This document shows positions 28,885 through 38,736 of a stretch of DNA of 64,000 nt, piece by piece (positions within the stretch are counted from its first letter, which is position 1; the number at the start of each line of letters is the position of its first letter). The notes below the pieces were generated by a model. The model was not told the DNA's origin. It saw nothing but the letters and a program-made list of their open reading frames with translations, and made no database searches. The stretch covers positions 992,001 through 1,056,000 of the forward strand of contig CP003940.1 in assembly GCA_000317655.1 (NCBI GenBank), in the 5' to 3' direction. Made by a program: the position numbers and the translations under genes. Source of the stretch: Cyanobacterium stanieri PCC 7202 (GTDB lineage: Bacteria; Cyanobacteriota; Cyanobacteriia; Cyanobacteriales; Cyanobacteriaceae).

Positions 28885-29552
28885 TCTACATTGGATTCTA
28901 AATACTCTTCATTAGCTAAATATTGATCAATATTTTCTAAGATTTGTCTTAAATATTCGATAACTCTTTCACTGATTTCTATTAAATTTTCCCCTGTTGC
29001 GTTTTTACCAACATCATTAAAAGATTCCCATCCATGAGCCAAATTGTTTCTATGAGTCTTTATGGATAATAAATCTGATCCACCTCTAGTATGAATATTA
29101 TTGGTTTGATAAGAAAATCCAAACTTTTTCGCAGTTTCTTTTATTTCTTTTGCATCCACATTTCCTGAAAATAATTTACTAGAATCAAAACTAGCATGAA
29201 TAATATCTTTACCAACATTAATAATATTGTTTGTTAATTTGTCTGCTGATTTATTTTTAATATTTTGCCAAATTAATGTTTTTAGCTCTTGTCTAAGATT
29301 ATCAAAAGATACATTTTTAGTTTTTATGTCATTAAAAATATATTCTATTGCTAGTCTCATAGTTGATTCTATTAAATTATATATTAATAAATATGCTGTA
29401 GCTTTTAGGGTTTTTAATAATTCAGTATCTATTTTTGTGCCATGATTCTCTTTACTTATCTTGATATTTTGATTTTCTAAATTTCTAATAAAAACAACAT
29501 AATCAGTAATTTCTTTCGCTCTTTTATTAAAGTCGTCCAATACTGTTTGCAC
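28878..29552 (-). CDS. HEPN-domain protein, module B (MAE_28990-like)
   Basis: 224-residue helical protein, starting 3 nt after the stop of the DUF262 gene at 29556. The HEPN ribonuclease signature RxxxxH is present as Arg168 to His173 in THRNNLAHGWESF. The first conserved helix, LKATAYLLIYNLIESTMRLAIEYIF (48-72, given here in part for orientation), is of the MAE_28990/MAE_18760 HEPN type. It is only distantly similar to the HEPN protein of module A but in the same position relative to a DUF262 gene. The AT-rich composition and lack of GCGATCGC sites contrast with chlH. Likely an RNase effector; the substrate is unknown. Confidence 0.78.
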   Translation of the reverse strand: MQTVLDDFNKRAKEITDYVVFIRNLENQNIKISKENHGTKIDTELLKTLKATAYLLIYNLIESTMRLAIEYIFNDIKTKNVSFDNLRQELKTLIWQNIKNKSADKLTNNIINVGKDIIHASFDSSKLFSGNVDAKEIKETAKKFGFSYQTNNIHTRGGSDLLSIKTHRNNLAHGWESFNDVGKNATGENLIEISERVIEYLRQILENIDQYLANEEYLESNVER

Positions 29553-29555
29553 TTA

Positions 29556-30695
29556 TTACTCTTCTCCCAAAAGCATACTTTTAACATAGTTAATTCTGCG
29601 ACTAACTTTAACTTTTGAGCTACTAGCATCCCTTTTGGTATAATCTTTAAATTCTTTTGAATCTGATAGAGAAAGAGCTTTTGATTCTAGCTGTAAATCA
29701 GGCTTTTCTCTTAAAGCTAAAGCTATTCCCACTGATAACGATTCAAATTTAATTCTAGTTACTGGCTTTTTCCCTGTTTTGTTTTCTTGGTAAAATCCAG
29801 TGGGGAAATATTTCTCTACAAAATTTAACATCTGATTAAATTCTTTTTCCATTTCCAATATTTTGTCACCAGTAATTTTATTTGTTTCTTCTAAATATTC
29901 ATCAAGAAAATCAGTTATATTCTTTTTTGTAAAACCTTCGTAATTGTTGTCGTAATTATTTAAAAATGCAAAAAAACGTAATATATACTCTTGAGGATCT
30001 TTATACTTGATTTGTGTTTCTGAAAAATGACAAAGCTCAACGAACTTAGTGTCTTTAACTAAACGATCAATCAAATTAAGAAATTTTCCTCTCCTAATTC
30101 CTCGACGTTTTTCCATCGCATTTAATTCGACACTGCCACTATTTATTCTTTCAAATAAATTTCTACGAGTTTCTTCGTCCGTATCTTCGGTTAATTCGAT
30201 AATTCTAATTGATGCTCTTTTAAATCTTCTTTGTCTTGCCAATGGTAAATCGGAAAATAAAAAACCTTCTAATTCCGTTAATTTTTGTAAACCTTGTAAC
30301 TTCAGGTCTTGATGAATAAATCTTGTTAAAGTACGAATCCTTTGAGTACCATCTATGATTTCCCAACGTGCTAAATCTTCTGTTTTTAAATTACTTTCGT
30401 CTAGTGATTCTTCTGAATTGTCAGCTACATAAATAGAAGGAATAGGTAATCCTAACAAAATAGATTCAATAAATTTTGACTGACGTATTTCATCCCATGC
30501 AAATTCTCTTTGATAATCTGGAATAAATAATTCTGTTTTTTCTTCTTCTTCTATTTTTTTTGTAAATTTATCGACAATAACCTCGATAGGATATTCTACC
30601 GTATTATAATCAACTTTTTTGTGTAGTGTTCTAATTTGTTCTTCTGCTCTATTTTGTCTTTCTTCAGTTATTTCACTAATTGATGATATAACCAT
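29556..30695 (-). CDS. DUF262 (ParB/Srx-like) protein, module B
   Basis: 379-residue DUF262 protein. The core motifs are PDYQREFAWDE, FIESILLGLPIPSIYV and EIIDGTQRIRTLTRF (Asp at about 115), followed by the family-typical FERINSGSVELNAMEKRRG. No C-terminal DUF1524 nuclease domain is present. It is translationally coupled to the HEPN gene downstream (3-nt gap). Compared with module A the motifs are in the same order but overall identity is low, so the two modules are not a recent duplication. Plausible role: sensor or NTP-binding regulator of the HEPN effector. That role is inference. Confidence 0.88.
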   Translation of the reverse strand: MVISSISEITEERQNRAEEQIRTLHKKVDYNTVEYPIEVIVDKFTKKIEEEEKTELFIPDYQREFAWDEIRQSKFIESILLGLPIPSIYVADNSEESLDESNLKTEDLARWEIIDGTQRIRTLTRFIHQDLKLQGLQKLTELEGFLFSDLPLARQRRFKRASIRIIELTEDTDEETRRNLFERINSGSVELNAMEKRRGIRRGKFLNLIDRLVKDTKFVELCHFSETQIKYKDPQEYILRFFAFLNNYDNNYEGFTKKNITDFLDEYLEETNKITGDKILEMEKEFNQMLNFVEKYFPTGFYQENKTGKKPVTRIKFESLSVGIALALREKPDLQLESKALSLSDSKEFKDYTKRDASSSKVKVSRRINYVKSMLLGEE

Positions 30696-30883
30696 ACTTA
30701 ATAGGATAAAATGTACTTTATGAAATTGATTCTAACAAATTCTAAGATTTATATAAATCACATTTAGATATCACATAATAATTAAGGCGATCGCACATTC
30801 ATAAAGATGCGATCGCTCAGAACTTAAACCTCCCCACTGCATCACTTCATTATGGCATCGAGAGAAAATGAAAGAATAGGAAT

Positions 30884-31204
30884 ATGAGCGAAACATTTAC
30901 AAAAATTTTAGAATTAATTAAAGCTAAAGAAATTAAAATATCAGCTCATGGCTATGATGAATTGGCAAATGACAACATTTTTATTAAAGATATTTTGTTA
31001 AGTGTGGAACAGGCTCAGATTATTGAAGATTATCCTGACTATGGAAAAGGAGCTTGTGTCTTGCTATTACAACAAGATATTCATGATCAGCCAATTCATA
31101 CAGTATGGGGAATACCAAAAAATGCTGATTCTCCTGGGGTTTTAATAACTGCTTATCGCCCAACTTTAGACCGTTGGAAAAAAGATTACAAAACTAGAAA
31201 ATAA
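30884..31204 (+). CDS. DUF4258 domain protein, toxin-like
   Basis: 106-residue protein with the DUF4258 pattern: [14 protein letters not shown] near the N-terminus, [18 protein letters not shown] in the middle and [21 protein letters not shown] at the end. DUF4258 proteins resemble RelE/HigB-like toxins and are usually paired with a small partner gene, here the 74-codon gene 5 nt downstream. Not studied directly in most hosts; the toxin role is inference from family and gene order. Two GCGATCGC sites lie upstream at about 30785-30817. Confidence 0.72.
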   Translation: MSETFTKILELIKAKEIKISAHGYDELANDNIFIKDILLSVEQAQIIEDYPDYGKGACVLLLQQDIHDQPIHTVWGIPKNADSPGVLITAYRPTLDRWKKDYKTRK

Positions 31205-31209
31205 AAACT

Positions 31210-31434
31210 ATGAATAATACAAAAACCCAAACCAAAATTATCCGTCAAGGTGAATATATCGCCGAAATTGATGTCACTCTTACTTATACAGACGAAGATT
31301 GGTCTCCTTATTTATCTGTTGAAGAGGCAGAAAAACTGGATAATTTGCGTTTCGCCTTACAAAATAATGATCTCAAAACTGCTATTCAGCTTGCCCATAT
31401 TTACCGATTAACCCCTGTAACCCTAACGGCATAA
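31210..31434 (+). CDS. Small partner of the DUF4258 gene, antitoxin-like
   Basis: 74-residue acidic protein starting 5 nt after the DUF4258 stop, so co-transcribed. It contains YIAEIDVTLTYTDEDWSPYLSVEEAEKLD, an extended acidic segment followed by a helical part. No HTH or zinc finger is seen. The gene order (DUF4258 first, small gene second) suggests an antitoxin that follows its toxin. The protein family has no firm name that I recognise. Confidence 0.65.
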   Translation: MNNTKTQTKIIRQGEYIAEIDVTLTYTDEDWSPYLSVEEAEKLDNLRFALQNNDLKTAIQLAHIYRLTPVTLTA

Positions 31435-31522
31435 TTATCATCGCACTTTTATCATTGCACAGAATAAGGGCGACCAAGAAGTGATAGTGTGCGATCGCAC
31501 TTTAATTTTTAAGCAAACATCC

Positions 31523-31954
31523 TTAGTTTAAATCTTCTCTAATCAAATCTAAAGCATCGGCTATGAGACGATCATAATCAATCATCTTAGCTATTTCCGT
31601 ACTAGAATAACGACCTTCAAAGGCTTCGGTGGCGGCTCGTGCAAGGGCGATTCGATAGCTATCTGTCAAGGTTTCTTTTAGTTCTTCTGGAGACAGATAA
31701 GTACCCCCAGCTTTACGACGGCGATTAGTTTTCTGAATTTCATCTACAGAATTTTCAATGGATAAATCCCAAGAACGAGTAGTACGCTTCTCTGCTTGTC
31801 GCTTAATTAGATGAAGTAGTAATATTTTGGCATAACTACCAATTTTGTTAATCTTGTCATCTTTACTCATCTCCGTCATTTCCTGCACCAACACCAAAGC
31901 ATCAGAGATATTTCCTTGGGTTAACAACGTTTTGAGTTCCAGTAATTCTTCCAT
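31523..31954 (-). CDS. DUF29-family protein
   Basis: About 143-residue helical protein of a family very common in cyanobacteria and often multi-copy. Typical segments are MEELLELKTLLTQGNISDAL, KIGSYAKILLLHLIKRQAEKRTTRSWD and the C-terminal SSTEIAKMIDYDRLIADALDLI. The start is set at 31954 because a GGGAGG ribosome site sits seven bases upstream; an ATG at 31969 is in frame but has no such site. Function unknown; it sits at the edge of the accessory patch. Confidence 0.72.
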   Translation of the reverse strand: MEELLELKTLLTQGNISDALVLVQEMTEMSKDDKINKIGSYAKILLLHLIKRQAEKRTTRSWDLSIENSVDEIQKTNRRRKAGGTYLSPEELKETLTDSYRIALARAATEAFEGRYSSTEIAKMIDYDRLIADALDLIREDLN

Positions 31955-32070
31955 TGCTTTTCCTCCCATAGGTTAGCTATATTATTCCGATTTTAACCTG
32001 TTCAATAATCCCGAAGCAAAACCTAATCTCAATAATCTGTGGTTACGAAATCTGATCGCACTAAAATAAA

Positions 32071-32092
32071 TGGGCAGAATATATTCTGCCCA
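32071..32092. terminator. Terminator candidate after glsF
   Basis: A perfect 22-nt palindrome, TGGGCAGAATA / TATTCTGCCCA, about 27 nt beyond the glsF stop codon and upstream of the DUF29 gene. No strong T-run follows on either side. Confidence 0.55.
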
Positions 32093-32118
32093 TTGCAACA
32101 CGTTCAAGCCATTTTAAA

Positions 32119-35100
32119 TTACACCTGGGTTAATTCTTTTTGAGCTTTCACTTCAGGATTTTCTGCTTCCGAAGGAGGTACAACCTGCCAGAATTTAGGT
32201 AGATATTCTGACCAATTATCAAGGATTAATTGACCTTTTTTACTACCAGTTTTCTCGACATGATTAGTAATCAACTCTTTTAATTGAGCCTCCCCTTCAG
32301 GACTAGAAATGCGCTGAATAGTGACAATTTCAGGGTTAACTTTTGCCTCAAAATTACCCTCTTCATCAAGGAAGTAACCTAAACCGCCAGTCATACCAGC
32401 GCCCACATTACGTCCAACACTACCGAGGACAACGATTAAACCCCCTGTCATGTATTCACAACAGTGATCTCCTGCACCCTCAATAACGGCGGTTGCCTTA
32501 GAGTTACGCACCCCAAAACGTTCCCCAGCCCGTCCATTGGCATACAATTCACCACCAGTGGCACCATATAAACAGGTATTACCGAGGATGACGTTATCGG
32601 CTGCTTCAAAGGTGATATTGCTAGGAGGTACGATGACGATTTCTCCGCCGTTGATACCTTTACCCACATAGTCGTTGGCTTCCCCTTCGAGGTGAATGTT
32701 CATCCCTTTAATGTTGAAAGCCCCAAAACTTTGTCCAGAAGCACCTTTGAAGTTGAGGTTTAACTGTCCTTCAAAACCATAGTCACCGTGTTGTTTAGCA
32801 ATTACCCCAGCAATTCTAGCACCTACGGAGCGATCGGTATTAATGATTTTAATCTCTTTGGTGAGGGTGCCATGGTTGTTAATAGCATCCGTAATGGCAT
32901 TATCAGCGAGAATTTCGTCATCTAATACATTACCGTTGGTGTGGGTATCACCATGGTTTAACCAGTCACGGTTAGTTTTGGTATCAGGAAGATTGGTTAA
33001 ACAATCCAACACCAAAGCCTTGGTTTTAGTAAGTTGGGCAGATTGACGATAGGTTAATAAGTCACCCCGTCCAATGACTTCGTTTAAACTGCGATAGCCT
33101 AGTTTAGCAAGGATAGAGCGTACCTCTTCGGCAACAAAATAAAAGAAGTTAACCACGTCACCCGGTACTCCAGAGAAACGTTTGCGGAGTCTTTCCTGTT
33201 GGGTGGCAACCCCCACAGGGCATTGGTTGGTGTGGCAGACACGCGCCATAATGCAACCTTCGGCAATCATAGCAATACTACCAAAACCATATTCCTCAGC
33301 ACCCATTAAGGCCGCCATAATAATATCCCAACCTGTTTTTAAACCACCATCAGCACGGAGTAGGACGCGATCGCGCAGTTGATTTTCCAAGAGGGTGCGG
33401 TGTACTTCGGTAACGCCCAATTCCCAAGGGCATCCAGCGTGTTTGATGGAGCTTAGGGGAGATGCGCCAGTACCACCATCATGACCAGAAATTTGGATCA
33501 CGTCAGCGTTGGCTTTGGCTACCCCAGCGGCAATGGTACCGATACCGATTTCGGCTACCAATTTGACGGAAACCTTGGCGGTGGGGTTGATTTGGTGTAA
33601 ATCATGGATTAACTGGGCTAAATCCTCAATAGAGTAAATATCGTGGTGAGGAGGAGGAGAAATGAGGGTAACACCGGGCTTGGAACGGCGTAACATGGCA
33701 ATATATTCACTCACCTTTTTCCCAGGTAACTGTCCACCTTCTCCCGGTTTTGCACCCTGTGCCATCTTGATTTCTAGCTGTTCACCACTCATTAAATATG
33801 CAGGGGTAACGCCAAAACGACCAGAGGCAATTTGTTTGATAGCAGATGCGGCGCGATCGCCCTTCTGCAAACCATGGAGATGGGGGAATAAACTACTTTT
33901 ACCCTCTGCATCCACTTCATCAATAATGTTATAACGGTTAGGATCTTCTCCTCCTTCCCCAGAGTTGGATTTTCCACCGATACGGTTCATCGCTATGGCA
34001 AGGGTTTCGTGGGCTTCTTGGCTCAATGCACCCAAGGACATACCCCCTGTACAAAAACGCTTAACGATGCTCTCCACGGACTCCACATCATCAATAGAGA
34101 TAGAATCTCGGTCAGACTTAAACTCTAGTAAATCCCGTAAAGCAGTTACAGGGCGCTCTTCAAGATACTTGCGATACCACTCATAATGATCATAACCCTC
34201 TTGGCTACCATAGGCAGATACCGCCTTATGTAAAGTTTTCGCCATTTCAGGGGAGTTCATGTGATACTCACCACCCTTCTTGTAGTTGATATAACCGTAG
34301 TTTTCCAACTTCTTGGCTTGTAACTCAGGGAAGGCTTTTTGATGGAAAGAAATCACCTCATTAGCTACCTCCGCAAGGTTTAAACCACCCACACGGCTAG
34401 TGGTACCCTTAAACGCCAATTCAATGACATCCGCACCCAAACCAATACACTCAAAAATCTGAGCACCATGGTAGGAAGCAAGGAGAGAAATTCCCATCTT
34501 AGAAAGGATTTTGAACAATCCAGCCTCAACGGATTTACGGTAGCGGTTAAGCGCTTCAACTTCAGAAATTTTTTCGATTTTTTCATTGTCCATCAACTTC
34601 TGAGTTTTGCTGTCATGCCACCAACTAGAAACCGTTTGTAAGGTAAGGTAAGGACATACCGCAGAAGCTCCAAAACCAACCAAACAAGCGTAATGGTGGG
34701 TACTCCAACATTGGGCAGTATCTACCACCAAAGAGGTTTTTAGGCGTAATCCTGCCTTGATAAGGTGCTGATGCACTGCACCCACCGCAAGGAGAGGGGG
34801 AATGTAAGAAGTGTCGTCAGAAACTGATCCCCCTAAATCCCCTTTATTTTGATCGTTCCCCCCCTTATTAAGGGGGGATCTATCACTTAGTACAATGACC
34901 TGATGACCTTCATTCACCGCCTCAGTAGCTTGATCACATAATCTTTCTAAAGCAGATTTCAAACCGTCAGGACCATCACTAATGGGGAAAAGAGTAGATA
35001 GCTCCACGGTAGCAAGATCAGAATTTTTAATAAATTCTAAATCTGACTCAGACAACACAGGGGAATCAATGACCAAAGTATGGGCATTTTTCGGCTCAAT

Positions 35101-36783
35101 GTGTAATAAATTTCCCCTTTCCCCCAGGTGCATCTCCAAAGACATAACCAAGTTTTCCCGTAAAGGATCAATGGGAGGATTGGTTACTTGGGCAAAACGC
35201 TGTTTAAAATAGTCATACAACAAACGAGGTTTATCAGACAACACCGCCAAAGGAATATCGTCACCCATACAGAAAGTAGGCTCTTTACCATCTCTCGCCA
35301 TGGCAGTGATGATCATTTCTACATCCTCTTGGGTATAACCAAAAGCAGTCTGTAACTGTACCAGCTCAGTTCCCCCCTTATCAAGGGGGGTTAGGGGGGA
35401 TCCATCAGCGGTTTCAAATGCTTTTCTATCAAGGTGTAAGCGATACTCTTTCAACCATTGCCCATAGGGTTTTTGGGAAGCAATTTCCTGTTTGATTTCC
35501 CAGTTTTTGAGCAGTTTATTATTTTCTAAATCTACCACGATCATCTGACCAGGGCCGAGTTTTCCTTTTTCAATAATTTCTGATTCATCCAAATCTACCA
35601 CCCCTGCCTCGGAACCGACCACCACATAACCATCTTTGGTGATAGCATAACGGGCAGGACGTAAACCATTACGATCTAAACAAGCCCCAACGGTTTTACC
35701 TTCACTAAACGCCAATAATGCAGGACCATCCCAAGGCTCTTTTAACCCTGCATAGTAATGATAAAAGTCAAGAATTTCGGGATATTTTTCTAGTTCAGGT
35801 TGATTTTCGTAGGCTTCAGGTACTAGAATCATCAAAGCCTCGGGAATACTACGCCCTGTACGTACCAACAACTCCAAAGAACTATCTAGGTTGTAGGAGT
35901 CACTGTTATCCATATTTACAATGGGGGTAACACCGTCAAACTCTTCCTTTGTCCAACCGGGTAACTCCAGATTTGCTTCCCTCACACTCATCCAGTTAAT
36001 ATTACCGATGAGGGTATTGATTTCTCCATTGTGTCCTAATACCCGCATGGGTTGGGCAAAAGGCCATTTGGGGACAGTGTTGGTACTAAAACGACGATGA
36101 TATACCGCAAAACGGCTTTCGTAAGCGGGGTTACTTAAATCTGCATAGAATTTTTCTAATACATCTCCCTGTACCAAACCTTTATAAACGATGGTACGAC
36201 AAGAGAAAGAACAAATATAAAAATTATCGCTTAATTTCTTACCAACACGGGAACGAGCAACGTATAAACGACGATCTAATTCATCCCCTTTGTAATGTTT
36301 TGCCCCAGAAGTAACTATAATTTGTTCGATGCGGGGTTGATTGGCTTTTGCTTGTTCTCCTAAAACATCGGAATTTACAGGAACAGTACGCCATCCAAGG
36401 GTTTTGAGGTTTTCTACCTCCACCATTTCTTCTACAAATTTACGCCCTTCTTGTGCTTCTTGTTCATCTTGGGGTAAAAAGACCATTCCCACCCCCCACT
36501 CTTCAAAGGGGGGCATTTCAATATTATTTTCGCTAAACCATGTCTCAAAAATTTCTACGGGAATCCCTGTTAAAATACCTGAACCATCGCCTGTCTGTCT
36601 ATCAGCACCACATCCTCCCCTGTGTTCCATACAGGCTAAACCTTTTAACGCATCTTTTACCAATTTATGGGATTTGCGATTGTCTTGGTAGGCGATAAAA
36701 CCTACACCACAAGCATCTCTTTCTTTTACTAGCCAAGGTTGTCCTTGAAATGGTGTTAAATTGTTATTACTGTAGTCGTTCAT
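32119..36783 (-). CDS. glsF: Ferredoxin-dependent glutamate synthase
   Basis: Fd-GOGAT makes two glutamates from glutamine and 2-oxoglutarate using ferredoxin electrons, completing ammonium assimilation after narB-type nitrate reduction. 1554 residues. The amidotransferase nucleophile is Cys25 in RDACGVGF, exposed after propeptide removal. The central domain is followed by the FMN barrel ([31 protein letters not shown]) and 3Fe-4S cysteines in [15 protein letters not shown]. The segment after SGEGGEDP is the ferredoxin-loop region expected of Fd-GOGAT rather than NADH-GOGAT. Two G/C-rich repeats are inserted in frame, coding [17 protein letters not shown] (about residues 634-652) and [11 protein letters not shown] (about 460-472). 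No GTA-N8-TAC NtcA site is visible upstream. Confidence 0.95.
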   Translation of the reverse strand: MNDYSNNNLTPFQGQPWLVKERDACGVGFIAYQDNRKSHKLVKDALKGLACMEHRGGCGADRQTGDGSGILTGIPVEIFETWFSENNIEMPPFEEWGVGMVFLPQDEQEAQEGRKFVEEMVEVENLKTLGWRTVPVNSDVLGEQAKANQPRIEQIIVTSGAKHYKGDELDRRLYVARSRVGKKLSDNFYICSFSCRTIVYKGLVQGDVLEKFYADLSNPAYESRFAVYHRRFSTNTVPKWPFAQPMRVLGHNGEINTLIGNINWMSVREANLELPGWTKEEFDGVTPIVNMDNSDSYNLDSSLELLVRTGRSIPEALMILVPEAYENQPELEKYPEILDFYHYYAGLKEPWDGPALLAFSEGKTVGACLDRNGLRPARYAITKDGYVVVGSEAGVVDLDESEIIEKGKLGPGQMIVVDLENNKLLKNWEIKQEIASQKPYGQWLKEYRLHLDRKAFETADGSPLTPLDKGGTELVQLQTAFGYTQEDVEMIITAMARDGKEPTFCMGDDIPLAVLSDKPRLLYDYFKQRFAQVTNPPIDPLRENLVMSLEMHLGERGNLLHIEPKNAHTLVIDSPVLSESDLEFIKNSDLATVELSTLFPISDGPDGLKSALERLCDQATEAVNEGHQVIVLSDRSPLNKGGNDQNKGDLGGSVSDDTSYIPPLLAVGAVHQHLIKAGLRLKTSLVVDTAQCWSTHHYACLVGFGASAVCPYLTLQTVSSWWHDSKTQKLMDNEKIEKISEVEALNRYRKSVEAGLFKILSKMGISLLASYHGAQIFECIGLGADVIELAFKGTTSRVGGLNLAEVANEVISFHQKAFPELQAKKLENYGYINYKKGGEYHMNSPEMAKTLHKAVSAYGSQEGYDHYEWYRKYLEERPVTALRDLLEFKSDRDSISIDDVESVESIVKRFCTGGMSLGALSQEAHETLAIAMNRIGGKSNSGEGGEDPNRYNIIDEVDAEGKSSLFPHLHGLQKGDRAASAIKQIASGRFGVTPAYLMSGEQLEIKMAQGAKPGEGGQLPGKKVSEYIAMLRRSKPGVTLISPPPHHDIYSIEDLAQLIHDLHQINPTAKVSVKLVAEIGIGTIAAGVAKANADVIQISGHDGGTGASPLSSIKHAGCPWELGVTEVHRTLLENQLRDRVLLRADGGLKTGWDIIMAALMGAEEYGFGSIAMIAEGCIMARVCHTNQCPVGVATQQERLRKRFSGVPGDVVNFFYFVAEEVRSILAKLGYRSLNEVIGRGDLLTYRQSAQLTKTKALVLDCLTNLPDTKTNRDWLNHGDTHTNGNVLDDEILADNAITDAINNHGTLTKEIKIINTDRSVGARIAGVIAKQHGDYGFEGQLNLNFKGASGQSFGAFNIKGMNIHLEGEANDYVGKGINGGEIVIVPPSNITFEAADNVILGNTCLYGATGGELYANGRAGERFGVRNSKATAVIEGAGDHCCEYMTGGLIVVLGSVGRNVGAGMTGGLGYFLDEEGNFEAKVNPEIVTIQRISSPEGEAQLKELITNHVEKTGSKKGQLILDNWSEYLPKFWQVVPPSEAENPEVKAQKELTQV
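34826..34880. repeat. Palindromic repeat inserted in glsF, site 1
   Basis: 55 nt with inverted ends GATCCCCC and GGGGGGATC, containing CCCCTAAATCCCC and a CCCCCCTTATTAAGGGGGG palindrome. It is read in frame within glsF as part of an extra loop. Confidence 0.75.
35370..35402. repeat. Palindromic repeat inserted in glsF, site 2
   Basis: CCCCCCTTATCAAGGGGGG followed by TTAGGGGGGATCC, a shorter relative of the repeat at 34826. It is also translated in frame, giving a [11 protein letters not shown]-type loop. Ends are approximate to one or two bases. Confidence 0.7.
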
Positions 36784-37000
36784 TATATCTTGACCTTATA
36801 CGCTTAGATTCGTTATATTACTCCATGATGGTTATCAAAATTTAGCAATTTCTGATACAGGGCTTTAGTTTACTTGATAACCATGTTGCTATATCTTTAC
36901 TATTATAAAGAATTGTTAAGGTTTTTTCGGCTTTTGTTATCAATATTTTATCAATTTTGACGATTTGCAACGAAAAATAATCAATGTTGCACAGATACCT

Positions 37001-37185
37001 AACCTGAGTTCGGGATAACATTTTCTAGTTAAGACAGGGAATAGGCAATGGGCAATGGGCAATAGTGAAGTGAATATTTTTCACCATTTCTAGGTGTTAT
37101 TTAGCAATTTGACAACCGCCGTAAACTTTTCACCGTCAAGGCTGACACTAAACGATACTCATAATTATTATCCCGAATTGAGGTT
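37001..37185. repeat. MITE family A copy 1
   Basis: 185 nt with terminal inverted repeats AACCTGAGTTCGGGATAA and TTATCCCGAATTGAGGTT (2 mismatches). The flanks show ACCT on both sides (ACCT|AACC and GGTT|ACCT), a 4-bp target duplication. The interior has no gene. It fills most of the 441-nt spacer upstream of yraN; the rest of that spacer (36784-37000) shows only A/T-rich sequence, presumably the glsF promoter. Confidence 0.75.
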
Positions 37186-37224
37186 ACCTAGTAACCAAAA
37201 ATCAATCATTAATATGCAAGTACA

Positions 37225-37650
37225 ATGACAAAAATAGGGGAACTAGGGGAAGAAGTCGTCGCCCTTTGGTTAACACAACAACATTATAGAATCTTGTATC
37301 ATCGATGGCATTGTCGATGGGGAGAGATAGATTTAATCGCCCTCGATGAAAAGATTAATCAATTGGTATTTATTGAGGTTAAAACCCGTCAACCAAAAAA
37401 CTGGGATCATGATGGTTTGGACATGGTTAATGTCGGTAAGCAGAAGAAAATTAATATCACCGCTCAAGTTTTTTTATCACAACACCCTCCATGGCAAAAT
37501 TATAGTTGTCGTTTTGATTTGATTTTGGTTACATATATCAGTAGGAAAAATAATTATTTACAAGATACATTTAAAGTTTTAAATCATGATCAAATCATGG
37601 ATAAAAATCATGTTTTTACCATCAAAAAACATCTGAAAAACATTATTTAA
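37225..37650 (+). CDS. yraN: UPF0102/YraN family endonuclease-like protein
   Basis: 141-residue member of the UPF0102 family with a restriction-endonuclease-like fold. The N-terminus is typical (GELGEEVVALWLTQQHYRIL), followed by the PD-(D/E)xK-type core WGEIDLIALDEKINQLVFIEVKTRQ. The family has a suspected role in DNA repair or uptake, not proven. The gene is enclosed by two family A MITEs. The second begins exactly at its end, so the TAA stop codon is formed by one T of the target duplication plus the first two A of the element; the original C-terminus may have been different. Confidence 0.88.
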   Translation: MTKIGELGEEVVALWLTQQHYRILYHRWHCRWGEIDLIALDEKINQLVFIEVKTRQPKNWDHDGLDMVNVGKQKKINITAQVFLSQHPPWQNYSCRFDLILVTYISRKNNYLQDTFKVLNHDQIMDKNHVFTIKKHLKNII

Positions 37651-37769
37651 CCTGAGTTCGGGATAACATTTTCTAGTTAAGGTAGGCAATAGGGAATAGG
37701 CAATGGGCAATAAAATAATTGTCAATTGTCAATTGTTAATTCTTCACATCCTTATCCCGAACTGAGGTT
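37649..37769. repeat. MITE family A copy 2
   Basis: 121 nt with inverted ends AACCTGAGTTCGGGATAA and TTATCCCGAACTGAGGTT (one mismatch). The flanks carry ATTT on each side (TATTT|AACC and GGTT|ATTTA), a 4-bp target duplication. Interior: CATTTTCTAGTTAAGGTAGG, then GGGAATAGGCAATGGGCAAT units and CAATTGTCAATTG units. It lies exactly between the stop codons of yraN and hslO. Confidence 0.85.
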
Positions 37770-37771
37770 AT

Positions 37772-38665
37772 TTATTGTGCTTTAATGTCTTCAATAATTT
37801 CTTGTAAATCTTGAGGACTAGCATGATAAACTTCGTTACAAAAATGGCAAGTAGCTTCGGCACCACCATCGGTAACAATCATATCCTCTAACTCATCTAC
37901 CCCCAACATTTTTAAAGCCCCTAACATACGGTCAAAAGAGCAACTACAATTAAATCTAACCATCTGTACTTCGGGAAAAATATGTAAACCAAAATCCCCT
38001 AACAAGTCATTAAATATATCATTCAAACTTTTGCCCTGCCTGAGTAAGGGGGTAAAACCTTTTAATTTACTTACTCGCTCTTCAAGGGCAGAAATTAGAC
38101 TTTCATCATGGGAGGCTTTGGGTAATACCTGTAGTAATATACCTCCAGAAGCGGTAACACCTTCTTTGCCAACGAATACTCCCACCAATAAGGCTGATGC
38201 TGTTTGTTCTGAATTAACAAGATAGTTGGCTATATCTTCCCCTACTTCTCCAGAAACTAGCTCAACGGTACTAGAATAAGGATAACCGTAACCTACGTCT
38301 TTAATGACATACAAAAAACCTTCTTTACCAACAGCCCTACCAACATCTAATTTACCAATGGCATTGGGGGGTAACTCCACGGAAGGATTCGCAACATAAC
38401 CTCTGACGGTGCCATCTAAACCTGCATCAACTAAAATTCCTCCTAATGGTCCATTTCCTTTAATTTTTATATTTACCCTTGAGCCTTCTTGTTTCATGTT
38501 AGAAGCTAACAATAGTCCTGAAGACATTGCCCTACCAAGGGCGGCGGTGGCAACATAGGAAAGTTTGTGTCTATCTTTGGCTACTTGTACGCTTTTGGTG
38601 GTAATTACTCCTACTGCACGAATACCGCCATCGGCGGCGGTTGCTCTAATTAATTGATCTGCCAT
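37772..38665 (-). CDS. hslO: Redox-regulated chaperone Hsp33
   Basis: Cytoplasmic holdase activated by oxidation. The C-terminal zinc switch is present as CSCSFDR and CHFCNE. The body shows IKGNGPLGGILVDAGLDGTVRGYV in pieces (about residues 70-95) and LPKASHDESL. The open frame reaches 38704, but the ATG at 38665 (MADQLIRATAADGGIRA) is the family start, giving about 297 residues. The stop codon sits next to the right end of the MITE at 37769, so the insertion only just spared the gene. Confidence 0.93.
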   Translation of the reverse strand: MADQLIRATAADGGIRAVGVITTKSVQVAKDRHKLSYVATAALGRAMSSGLLLASNMKQEGSRVNIKIKGNGPLGGILVDAGLDGTVRGYVANPSVELPPNAIGKLDVGRAVGKEGFLYVIKDVGYGYPYSSTVELVSGEVGEDIANYLVNSEQTASALLVGVFVGKEGVTASGGILLQVLPKASHDESLISALEERVSKLKGFTPLLRQGKSLNDIFNDLLGDFGLHIFPEVQMVRFNCSCSFDRMLGALKMLGVDELEDMIVTDGGAEATCHFCNEVYHASPQDLQEIIEDIKAQ

Positions 38666-38736
38666 TTGTTTACATTTCTCAATATTTACTTGTTTTATTA
38701 TCAATTATTTGATGGAAAATCGGCAAAGGGATTAAT

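Noticed and set aside
36784-37000. NtcA site upstream of glsF
   Set aside because: No GTA-N8-TAC match was found in this stretch.
37225-37650. Idea that the two flanking MITEs make yraN a composite transposon
   Set aside because: The elements have different target duplications (ACCT and ATTT), which indicates separate insertions, and yraN is a core gene.
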